Below the pieces are notes generated by a model. That model saw nothing but the letters and a program-made list of their open reading frames with translations, searched no databases and was not told where the DNA came from. From Caballeronia novacaledonica (GTDB taxonomy: Bacteria; Pseudomonadota; Gammaproteobacteria; Burkholderiales; Burkholderiaceae), in NCBI RefSeq assembly GCF_900258035.1, contig NZ_OGTP01000025.1, positions 37,109-101,108 of the forward strand: a stretch of 64,000 nucleotides of DNA, read 5' to 3'. A program made the translations under genes and the position numbers. Positions within the stretch are counted from its first letter, which is position 1. The number at the start of each line of letters is the position of its first letter. Below, piece by piece: positions 34,604 through 42,277 of the stretch.

Positions 34604-34703
34604 GCGACGCGGGCCGTCCGTCCGCAAACGCCAACACAATGGCGGAAATGACGCGCCGGAAGTGCTATCTTTCGGTTCAATCGAGGTCACAAAGGGGACG
34701 GCC

Positions 34704-35039
34704 ATGATCTTGTACGCAGCCGGCACAGGCTTATACGAAGCGAAACGCGCCCTGCTTGAGTCGGTCGATCCTTCCGGTCTGAAGGTTCCGAGATTCTTTT
34801 CCACTTCGGAGCAGCTCGTCACGTTCCTGAGCAAGGCGCCCGACCTGAAATTCGCGCTCTCCGCAGTCGGACCGATTACCGGCGCGGACAACCTGCTCAT
34901 GGAGAGCGCGCTCGACGCCTACGGACCGCAATTCGGCGACGTCCTGTGCGGCCTCATCATGTATGACGGTGCGAAAAACCAGGTGCTGACCGTCGGGTCG
35001 TACACACCCGGCGATCTCGGCCGCATTTTCGGAGGCTGA
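34704..35039 (+). CDS. Small conserved-looking protein of unknown function
   Basis: 111 residues from the ATG at 34704, preceded by AAAGGGGA; the frame is open further upstream without a good start. I do not recognise it. It is soluble, without signal peptide or membrane segment, and starts MILYAAGTGLYEAKRALLES, with a compact alpha/beta pattern. It follows the alcohol dehydrogenase by 100 bp on the same strand and ends just before the convergent vgrG gene, so it could belong to either neighbourhood. Confidence 0.6.
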   Translation: MILYAAGTGLYEAKRALLESVDPSGLKVPRFFSTSEQLVTFLSKAPDLKFALSAVGPITGADNLLMESALDAYGPQFGDVLCGLIMYDGAKNQVLTVGSYTPGDLGRIFGG

Positions 35040-35088
35040 GGGCCGGCGTGCCTTCGGCGGATGCGTGATCGAACGCTGCGCAGAACCC

Positions 35089-37443
35089 TCAATTCTGCAG
35101 AATCTTCGATCCCTTCATCACGATATCGCTGTCGGCTTTCACGTTGATCTTGCCGCTGCCGGTGACCGTAATGTCCTTGCCCTTGATCTGAATGGTCCCG
35201 TCTTTTTTCATCGTAATGCTCGCGTCGCCGGTGACGAGCGTGATCGAATCGGCCGCGCTGATCTTCAGGTTCTTCCCGACAGTCAGCGTATCGTCTTCCG
35301 TGACCGATGTCGTGCGCGCCCTTTTCACCGTGCTCGACTGCGCGCCGTCGATCGTCTCGCCCATATCCTTGCCGACCGTCACGGTCTGGCCGCCGGTGAC
35401 GCCGAGCGTCTGATTGCCGCCGACCGTGGTCTTCTGATCGCCGGTGACATCGACGGTCTGATTCGCGCCCACGCTCACGTTCTGATACGCGACGATCTTC
35501 ACCGTCTGATACGCGCCGATGCCGATTTCCTGCGCGGCGCCCACCGTGATCGTCTCGTTGAGGCCGACGAGATGCGTTCGCTGCAACAGCACGTTCGCGG
35601 TTTCCGTCATCTTCACGAGGATCGAGCGATTCTGGCCGATCGTGATGTTCTCGTTGCCGCCGACCGTTTCCGTCCGGTTCGCGACGATCGCGATGGTCTC
35701 GTTGTTGCCGACCTTCTCGTTGCGATCGACGACCACTTCGATCTTCTCGTTGTTGCCCACGGTTTCGGTGCGGTCATGCTTCACGACGGTCGTCTCGTCG
35801 TGATCGACATTCTTCTTGCGGTCACGCCCGACCCAGTGCGTTTCGTCGTTCTCGACTTCGATGCTCTGATCCTTCTCCGCGTGAATCAAGACCTGCTCGG
35901 CGCCCTTCTTGTCCTCGAAGCGCAGTTCGTTGCAGTTCGCGCCGCTGCCGCCCTTGCTCGACCGGCTTTTGATGCCCGACTGCGTCATGTTCGCGGGCAA
36001 GTCGTAGGGCGGCATCTGCTCGGCGTTGTACACGCGGCCCGTGATGATCGGCCGGTCCGGATCGCCTTCCAGAAAATCGACGATCACTTCCTGCCCCATG
36101 CGCGGAATCGCCACCGCGCCCCAGCCCTTGCCCGCCCAAGGCTGCGACACGCGAATCCAGCACGAACTGTTTTCGTCGCGCTTGCCTTGCCGGTCCCAGA
36201 AAAATTGCACTTTCACGCGGCCATATTGATCCGTGTAGATCTCGTCGCCGCCCGGACCGACGACGACCGCCGTCTGCGGCCCCTGCACGAACGGCTTGCG
36301 GGCGCTGCGGGCGGGTGCGAAAGCCTGCTTCGCGTCGATCGCGGAAAACCAGCATTCGCAGCGATTCGCCTGCGCGCCGTCGAAGGCTTCGTAATCGGCG
36401 AGCTCGATTTCATAGCGCGTGCGCGTGACGAGATACTGCGCGTTCTGATCCGCGCGCGGATGCCGCGTCAGCTTGAGCAGCGCGCCCGCGCGCACGCTCC
36501 GGCTGTTGGTGCGCGCCTCGACCTGATGCCAGTTGAGGTCGGGATCGTCGGGCACGCTGCCTTCCACGCGCCATTCTTCCGCGCGCGTTTTCGCGCGGCT
36601 CGCGCCGTGGTCCGCTTCGACATAGCCGCCCGGATAATCGAAATGTTCGAGTCCGGAAAACGCGTCGAAGCCTTGCATGTGCTTCACGGCCTGCTTCTGC
36701 AACTGCCGCGACGGATGCTTGAAGTCGTAGTCGGTGAGCAGCCAGTTGCGCGTTTCGATCGCGTGATTCGTGCGCCACTCGCTCACATAGTCGATATCGG
36801 GCGCGCCGGCCAGCACCGCGCCGTACGGCAGCGATTCGCAACCCGCGACGCTTTCGTGCGCGGCGAGCGTATCGGTGAGAATCAGCGATTCCTTGCCGTC
36901 CTTGTCCTGAATCCAGTAGTAGATGCCTTCGTCTTCGAGCAGCCGGCTGACGAAATTGAAATCCGATTCCCGATATTGCACGCAGTATTCGCGCGCCGGA
37001 TGCGCGCGCGTGCCGGCCTTCCACTTGATCTCGCCGAATTCGAGGCCTTTGTAGACGGGATCGGCGAAGACGGCCTTCACGATCTCTTCGACCGTCTTGT
37101 TCTGAAAAATGCGGCAGTTGCTGCGCCGCGCGAGCAGCCACAGCCACGGCCGCACCGCCGCTTCGTAGACGTGCAGCCGGCCGCGCATGCCGGTTTGCCT
37201 GAAGCCGACGACATAGCCGCCGAACACGCGCGGCTTCGCCTTCGGCACGCTGAGCGACACGCTCACGCGCTTGCCCAGGATGCGGCCGAAGTCGAGGTCC
37301 GCGCGCTTCGAGACGAGCGTCAGCTCGACGCGCGGCATGCGGCCGAGCTCCGCGCAGGCGCGCACGCCGAGGATGCGCAGATCGTCGCCGAGCGGGGTAT
37401 CGACGGTGACGAGCGGGCTTTGAGCGGCGGCATCGTTGGGCAT
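35089..37443 (-). CDS. vgrG: Type VI secretion spike protein VgrG (TssI)
   Basis: 784 residues. The N-terminal half is gp27-like: TLVSKRADLDFGRILGKRVSVSL, then FNFVSRLLEDEGIYYWIQ. A gp5-like OB domain follows (DQYGRVKVQFFWDRQGK, SCWIRVSQPWAGKGWGA, GQEVIVDFLEGDPDRPIITGRVYN). The last 250 residues are a beta-helix of short repeats of the type VGNNETI, VGGNENI and VGANQTV, which form the trimeric spike shaft. No toxin domain follows it. The protein tops the Hcp tube and carries PAAR-type effectors. It follows hcp by 28 bp and forms an operon with it. Confidence 0.95.
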   Translation of the reverse strand: MPNDAAAQSPLVTVDTPLGDDLRILGVRACAELGRMPRVELTLVSKRADLDFGRILGKRVSVSLSVPKAKPRVFGGYVVGFRQTGMRGRLHVYEAAVRPWLWLLARRSNCRIFQNKTVEEIVKAVFADPVYKGLEFGEIKWKAGTRAHPAREYCVQYRESDFNFVSRLLEDEGIYYWIQDKDGKESLILTDTLAAHESVAGCESLPYGAVLAGAPDIDYVSEWRTNHAIETRNWLLTDYDFKHPSRQLQKQAVKHMQGFDAFSGLEHFDYPGGYVEADHGASRAKTRAEEWRVEGSVPDDPDLNWHQVEARTNSRSVRAGALLKLTRHPRADQNAQYLVTRTRYEIELADYEAFDGAQANRCECWFSAIDAKQAFAPARSARKPFVQGPQTAVVVGPGGDEIYTDQYGRVKVQFFWDRQGKRDENSSCWIRVSQPWAGKGWGAVAIPRMGQEVIVDFLEGDPDRPIITGRVYNAEQMPPYDLPANMTQSGIKSRSSKGGSGANCNELRFEDKKGAEQVLIHAEKDQSIEVENDETHWVGRDRKKNVDHDETTVVKHDRTETVGNNEKIEVVVDRNEKVGNNETIAIVANRTETVGGNENITIGQNRSILVKMTETANVLLQRTHLVGLNETITVGAAQEIGIGAYQTVKIVAYQNVSVGANQTVDVTGDQKTTVGGNQTLGVTGGQTVTVGKDMGETIDGAQSSTVKRARTTSVTEDDTLTVGKNLKISAADSITLVTGDASITMKKDGTIQIKGKDITVTGSGKINVKADSDIVMKGSKILQN

Positions 37444-37471
37444 CGGCGCTCCGGCCTGGCGGCGTCAGGGT

Positions 37472-37954
37472 TCAGCGCACTTCGGTGCTGCGCACGTCCC
37501 AGCCGAACTTCACGGCGCCGCCCAGCGCGCCCTTGTCGTCCTGCGGCTTGTATTCGAACTCGATGTCCGCGTAACTCAGATCGACGGTCTGCTCCGGATG
37601 CCCGCCCGGCACGCAGAGCAGCGCGATCTTCGTCACGGTGACCTGCTTCATCGTGACGGTCAGGAATTCCTTCTGCCCTTCGCCCGCCTTGCTGACGGTG
37701 AGCTTCGCGCTCGGCATGTGCTTGCCGCTCGCGCAATTCTTCTTGAGCGTGGGCGCCGACTTGTCGTACTGATGCACGAACTGGAAGACGCCCGGACACG
37801 CCTTGCCGATGCCGCTGCCGCTGCCGGTCATCGGATTGCTCGCGTTCGTCACGCCCCAGTTGAAGCTCAGCACTTCGATCTGCCCTTCCGCGCCCTTGTG
37901 CTTCGATTCGCCGTCGATTCCATCGATCTTCAGATAGCAGTCGGTCGTAGCCAT
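37472..37954 (-). CDS. hcp: Type VI secretion tube protein Hcp (TssD)
   Basis: 160 residues from the ATG at 37954, with GGAGGAA upstream. The Hcp start DCYLKIDGIDGESKHKGAEGQIEVLSFNWG is clear, and the pattern continues with FQFVHQYDKSAPTLKKNCASGKHMPSAKLTV and a C-terminal YADIEFEYKPQDDKG strand. Hexamers stack to form the tube pushed by sheath contraction. The gene is divergent from a second, much more diverged Hcp-like gene and from the baseplate operon. Confidence 0.96.
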   Translation of the reverse strand: MATTDCYLKIDGIDGESKHKGAEGQIEVLSFNWGVTNASNPMTGSGSGIGKACPGVFQFVHQYDKSAPTLKKNCASGKHMPSAKLTVSKAGEGQKEFLTVTMKQVTVTKIALLCVPGGHPEQTVDLSYADIEFEYKPQDDKGALGGAVKFGWDVRSTEVR

Positions 37955-38034
37955 GTGTTCCTCCGTCGTGATCGGCCTTCGCTGCACGCGGCCCGCGCAT
38001 GCAATGCAACGGTTAAACGAACCGGGTCCGCCGT

Positions 38035-38049
38035 TTTTGAATTTCAAAA
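38035..38049. promoter_or_regulatory. Palindrome in the divergent hcp / hcp-like promoter region
   Basis: TTTTGAA (38035-38041), a central T and TTCAAAA (38043-38049) make a perfect odd-centred palindrome. It lies in the 148-bp gap between the start codons of hcp and the divergent T6SS operon, 81 bp from hcp and 54 bp from the other start. A regulator or promoter role is inferred from position. No convincing sigma-54 site was found here. Confidence 0.35.
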
Positions 38050-38102
38050 TCGCCCGATGCGCGCCGTCTTATCTGCGCAACGTCGTTCAACGGATCAGCA
38101 CG

Positions 38103-38693
38103 ATGCCAACCTCCGACCCGCGCTCCGACAGCATTCTCACGATCGACGCCCTACGCCAGTTCGATCAACTCGCGCTCGCGGATTCGGACGACATGTTTCT
38201 GCACGTCGTGCCCAAGCGCAGCAACACGCCGGTGAAAGGCGAAGCGGCCAAGCGCGGCGACTGGGACACGCCGATGCAAGTCCACGGCTGGCGCTGGGCG
38301 CAAGGCTACGACGCCGCGCCGCTCGCCGCCGCGCTCAACGCCAACGACATGCGCGTGACGGCGCTTTGCGTCATCAAGTCGGTCGACTCGGCGTCGCCCG
38401 TGCTCGCGCGGCTGTGCGCGCAGGCGGAATTGCTCTCGCTCGCGCATATCCGCTGCTTCAAGTCGGCGGGCACGGACCACGGCGTGCAGATCGAATATCT
38501 GTCGATGAAGCTGGAGCAGGCCTATATCCGCAACTATCACATTTACACGAGCACACGCCTCGCGCGTCTGTGCGAAGTGTTCGAGCTGGCGGCGCAGCAG
38601 ATCACGATGACCTGCGCGCCGCAGACCGAAACCGGCAGCCGCGGCGCCGACGTCACTTTTGCGCTCGACGTCTCCGCGCGCCGCGTGGGCTAG
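38103..38693 (+). CDS. Divergent Hcp-family protein heading the T6SS baseplate operon
   Basis: 196 residues from the ATG at 38103. The order of elements follows Hcp: VIKSVDSASPVLARLCAQAELLSLAHIRCFKSAG corresponds to the Hcp segment around DKASPELFKA and the next strand. IEYLSMKLEQAYIRNYHIY corresponds to the IELEDVFVSSYQ region, and EVFELAAQQITMTCAPQT to the last strand. The N-terminus is longer than in the housekeeping hcp next to it. Overall identity between the two is low. It could be a specialised tube protein, a tip or cap-adjacent subunit, or an effector carrier. It precedes tssE by 16 bp. Confidence 0.65.
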   Translation: MPTSDPRSDSILTIDALRQFDQLALADSDDMFLHVVPKRSNTPVKGEAAKRGDWDTPMQVHGWRWAQGYDAAPLAAALNANDMRVTALCVIKSVDSASPVLARLCAQAELLSLAHIRCFKSAGTDHGVQIEYLSMKLEQAYIRNYHIYTSTRLARLCEVFELAAQQITMTCAPQTETGSRGADVTFALDVSARRVG

Positions 38694-38709
38694 AAGAGGT
38701 TCAGCGCCG

Positions 38710-39216
38710 ATGAACGAGCCCAACGCCGCCGACCGCCTGCAACCGACGCTCCTCGACCGCCTGATCGACGACGATCCCGCCGCGCGCGCCGATCCCGCCG
38801 GCGAGCGCTTCATGACGCATCGCGGGCTGCGCGCGGCGGTGCTGCGCGACGTGTCCTGGCTCTTCAACACGACCAACCTCGGCGGCGCGATTGCCCAGGA
38901 AAGCTTTCCGCACGCGTTCGCGTCGGTGCTCAATTACGGCTTGCCGTGCCTGTCGGGGCGCTTTGCATCGACGATCGACACGGTGCTGCTCGAATCGGCC
39001 ATCCGCCAGGCGATCGAGCGCTTCGAGCCGCGCATCGATCCATCGACGCTGGAAATCGAGCCCGTGCTCGACCGCTCGGTGCTCGACATGCACAACCAGA
39101 TCGCGCTCGTGATCCGCGGCCTCCTGTGGGCGCAGCCGGTGCCGCTGGAATTCGCGCTGCGCACGGAGATCGATCTGGAGGAAGGCGGCATCACGGTCAT
39201 GGAACTGCCGCGCTGA
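38710..39216 (+). CDS. tssE: T6SS baseplate subunit TssE (gp25-like)
   Basis: 168 residues from the ATG at 38710. The gp25/lysozyme-related fold is marked by LRAAVLRDVSWLFNTTNLGG near the N-terminus, then FPHAFASVLNYGLPCLSGR and a C-terminal FALRTEIDLEEGGITVMEL. TssE forms the baseplate wedge with TssF, TssG and TssK and initiates sheath assembly. It lies between the hcp-like gene and tssF in a compact operon. Confidence 0.92.
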   Translation: MNEPNAADRLQPTLLDRLIDDDPAARADPAGERFMTHRGLRAAVLRDVSWLFNTTNLGGAIAQESFPHAFASVLNYGLPCLSGRFASTIDTVLLESAIRQAIERFEPRIDPSTLEIEPVLDRSVLDMHNQIALVIRGLLWAQPVPLEFALRTEIDLEEGGITVMELPR

Positions 39217-39239
39217 CGGCCCGCCCGGACGACCCGCAC

Positions 39240-41126
39240 ATGGACCCGCGCCTGCTGCGCCACTACAACACCGAACTCGCGCATCTGCGGGAAATGGGCG
39301 CGGAGTTCGCGGAGCAGTTTCCGAAGATCGCGGTGCGGCTCGGGATGAGCGGCATCGACGTGGCCGATCCGTATGTCGAGCGCCTGCTCGAAGGCACGGC
39401 GTTTCTCGCCGCGCGCGTGCAGTTGAAGATCGAAGAGGAGTTTCCGCGCTTCACGCAGCAACTCGCACACGTCGTGCTGCCGCAGGCCGCCTGCCCGACG
39501 CCCTCGATGCTGATCGCCCGCCTCGCGCCCGATTTCGTGAGCCCCAATCTCGCCGAAGGCTTCACGGTGCCGCGCGGCACCGCGCTCATCGCCCGGCATG
39601 CCGCGAGCGCGCACACGACGCCTTGCGAATTCCGCACCGGCGCCGATCTCACGCTCTGGCCGATCGAACTCGCCGAAGCGCGCTATTTCGCGCGGATGCA
39701 GGATCTGCCGCTCGCCGCGCTGCCCGCGACGCAGGCGCTCGCGCATCGCGTGAAGGGCGCGCTGCGCATCCGGCTCACGACGCCCGAGGGTTTGTCTTTC
39801 GACGCGCTGCGTCCCGACGCGCTGAGCCTCTATTTCGCGGGCAGCGACGAAACAGCGTATCGCCTGTACGAACTGGTGATGGCGGGCACGCTCGCCGTCG
39901 TCGTATCGACGCCCGAGCGGCCGAGCCGCGCGCTCGCCGCGTTGCCCGCCGAAGCCGTCACGCCCGCCGGCTTCGGCGATGGCGAAGCGCTCTTGCCCGT
40001 CACGCCGAACGCGTTTCAGGGATACCGGCTGCTGCACGAGTATTTCGCGCTGCCCGAACGCTTTCGCTTCGCGCGCGTCGCCGGCCTCGCCGATGTCTTG
40101 CCGTCGTTCGCGTCGCGCGAAATCGAACTGACGTTTCTGCTCGCGAGCGGCGATGCGTCGCTGGAGCGAATCGTCACGAAAGACAACGTGCTGCTCGACT
40201 GCGTGCCCGCGATCAATCTCTTCCCGAAGCATGCCGACCGCGCGCTCGTCACGGACGCCGCCGCGCGTTTTCATGTCGTGCCGGACCGCACGCATTCGCT
40301 CGACTTCGAAGTGCATTCCGTCACCGGCGTGTCGGGTTACGGCGCGAGCGACGACACCGAGCAGGTGTTTCATCCGTTCTACGCGGATTTTCTGACGGAC
40401 CGTCCCGGCGACGCCGCCTATTTCACGACCGAGCGCGAGCCGCGCATCGTGCCGGCGGGACGGCGCAAGAGCGGTGCGCGCACCGAGTACATCGGCAGCG
40501 AAACGTATGTGTCGATCGTCGATCCGAACGCGGCGCCGTATCGCGGCTCGCTGCGGCAACTGACGTTCGCGACGCTCTGCACGAATCGCGATCTGCCGCT
40601 GACGATGCCGCCGAGCGCGACAGGCAACGATTTCTCGCTCGAAATCGCCGCGCCCGTGAGCGCCGTGCGCTGCGTGAGCGGCCCGTCGCGGCCCGCGCCC
40701 GCGAACCTCGACGCGGCCCGGAGCTGGCGGCTGATCGATCAGTTGTCGCTGCATTATCTGTCGATGTGCAACGGCCCGCGCGAAGCCGCCGCGGCGCTGC
40801 GCGCGCTGTTGATGCTGCACGTACCGGACGCGGATCAGGCCGCCAAGGCGCAGGTCGCGGGCGTCGTCGCCGTGGATGCGCAAGGCGTCGTGCGCCGCCT
40901 GCCGATGCCCGGCCCGATCGCGTTCGGGCGCGGCCTGCTGATCGACGTGCACGTCGACGATCTCGCTTTTCAGGGCGGCAGCGCGTGGCTCTTCGGCTGC
41001 GTGCTCGACCGCTTTTTCGCGCGCTACGTGTCGATCAACGCGTTCGTGCAGACGGCGCTGCGCACGAGCGCGCGCGGCGAGATTCTGCGGCTGCCACCAC
41101 GATGCGGCACGAGAACGATCTTCTGA
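39240..41126 (+). CDS. tssF: T6SS baseplate subunit TssF
   Basis: 628 residues, the normal TssF length. The start MDPRLLRHYNTELAHLREMGAEFAEQFPKIAVRLGM is diagnostic, followed by DPYVERLLEGTAFLAARVQLKIEEEFPRFTQ. The C-terminal region has GRGLLIDVHVDDLAFQGGSAWLFGCVLDRFFARYVSINAF, also a family hallmark. It is the main baseplate wedge protein, two copies per TssE-TssG unit. Its end overlaps tssG by 25 bp. Confidence 0.95.
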   Translation: MDPRLLRHYNTELAHLREMGAEFAEQFPKIAVRLGMSGIDVADPYVERLLEGTAFLAARVQLKIEEEFPRFTQQLAHVVLPQAACPTPSMLIARLAPDFVSPNLAEGFTVPRGTALIARHAASAHTTPCEFRTGADLTLWPIELAEARYFARMQDLPLAALPATQALAHRVKGALRIRLTTPEGLSFDALRPDALSLYFAGSDETAYRLYELVMAGTLAVVVSTPERPSRALAALPAEAVTPAGFGDGEALLPVTPNAFQGYRLLHEYFALPERFRFARVAGLADVLPSFASREIELTFLLASGDASLERIVTKDNVLLDCVPAINLFPKHADRALVTDAAARFHVVPDRTHSLDFEVHSVTGVSGYGASDDTEQVFHPFYADFLTDRPGDAAYFTTEREPRIVPAGRRKSGARTEYIGSETYVSIVDPNAAPYRGSLRQLTFATLCTNRDLPLTMPPSATGNDFSLEIAAPVSAVRCVSGPSRPAPANLDAARSWRLIDQLSLHYLSMCNGPREAAAALRALLMLHVPDADQAAKAQVAGVVAVDAQGVVRRLPMPGPIAFGRGLLIDVHVDDLAFQGGSAWLFGCVLDRFFARYVSINAFVQTALRTSARGEILRLPPRCGTRTIF

Positions 41127-42196
41127 GCGCGGCGGCGGCGTCCGAAGCGCCGCCGGAAGCCACGCACGCGCTCTTCGATCTCTTCGATGCGGTCGCGGCC
41201 GAGCCGCATCGGCATGATTTCTATCGCGTGATGCGGCACGTCGAAGCGCTCACGCCGCACTTGCCACGCCTTGGCAGCGGCGCGCGTCCCGCCGACGAGC
41301 CGATTCGACTCGCGCAGGACGTGTCGCTCGCATTCGCGCCCGCGCCGCTCGCCGCGCTGAAACGCGAGCGCGACGACCGCGCGCCGCGTCTCGAACAGCG
41401 CTTTTTCGGCTACCTCGGCCCGAATGGCCCGTTGCCGCTGCACCTGACGGATTTCGCCCGCGAACGCGCGCTGCATCACGGCGACACGGCGTTCGCGCGA
41501 CTGCTCGATGCGCTGCTGCATCGCTTTCTGCTGCTGTTTTATCGCGCGTGGGCGCAGGGACGGCCGGTGACCGGGCTGGATCGTCCGGGGCACGACCGCT
41601 TCGCGTTCTACGCGGGCGCGCTGATCGGCATCGCGGATGACGCGAGCCGTCATCGCGACGCGGTTTCGGATCACGCGAAGCTGCATTTCGCCGGCCTCTG
41701 GAACATGCAGACGCGCCCCGCCGACGCGCTCGAAGCGATCGCCGGCGCGCTGTTGCGCGTGCCGGTGCGCGTCGAGCCGTATCGCGGACACTGGATGACG
41801 CTGCAGCGCGAGGAACGCACGGCGCTGCGGCATCGTGCGGCGCGCTTTTCCGGCGATGCGTCCGGTCTCGCGCCACTCGGACGCGGCGCCGTGCTCGGCC
41901 GCGCGGTGTGGGACCGGCAGCACGCGTTCCGTCTCGTGATCGGGCCGCTGTCGCTTGCGCAGTTCGAAACGCTGTTGCCGGGCGGCGCCGCGCTGCCGAC
42001 GCTCGTCGCCGTGGTTCGCCAGCATCTGAACGGCGAGTTCGCGTGGGACGCGCAACTCGTGCTCGCCGCCGGCGACGTGCCGACCGCGCGGATCGGCCGT
42101 TACGGGCGCCTCGGCTATTCGGCGTGGCTCGGACGCGCCGCGCGACACGCCGATTGCGCCGATCTCGCGCTCGACGCCGACGCGCATCTTTCGTAA
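41102..42196 (+). CDS. tssG: T6SS baseplate subunit TssG
   Basis: 364 residues from the ATG at 41102. The frame is open upstream, but the upstream part is the out-of-frame shadow of tssF. Family landmarks are HDFYRVMRHVEALTPHLPRLG, the PIRLAQDVSLAFAPAPLAAL segment, FFGYLGPNGPLPLHLTDFARER and the C-terminal RIGRYGRLGYSAWLG. It joins TssF and TssE in the baseplate wedge. The start lies 25 bp inside tssF, which implies translational coupling. Confidence 0.94.
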   Translation: MRHENDLLSAAAASEAPPEATHALFDLFDAVAAEPHRHDFYRVMRHVEALTPHLPRLGSGARPADEPIRLAQDVSLAFAPAPLAALKRERDDRAPRLEQRFFGYLGPNGPLPLHLTDFARERALHHGDTAFARLLDALLHRFLLLFYRAWAQGRPVTGLDRPGHDRFAFYAGALIGIADDASRHRDAVSDHAKLHFAGLWNMQTRPADALEAIAGALLRVPVRVEPYRGHWMTLQREERTALRHRAARFSGDASGLAPLGRGAVLGRAVWDRQHAFRLVIGPLSLAQFETLLPGGAALPTLVAVVRQHLNGEFAWDAQLVLAAGDVPTARIGRYGRLGYSAWLGRAARHADCADLALDADAHLS

Positions 42197-42277
42197 CGGA
42201 CGCGCGGCCTTGCAAAATCCCCGTCGCTGCGCCGTCTTATCGAAGGGAGACGCGTGCGTCGGAAAAGGAGTTCGGCG

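Noticed and set aside
35192..35840. Short direct repeats suggestive of a CRISPR array
   Set aside because: They are the degenerate VGxNxT coding repeats of the VgrG beta-helix, in frame and without unique spacers.
37955..38102. Sigma-54 promoter for hcp
   Set aside because: No GG-N10-GC arrangement in the TGGCAC-N5-TTGC context could be found on either strand.
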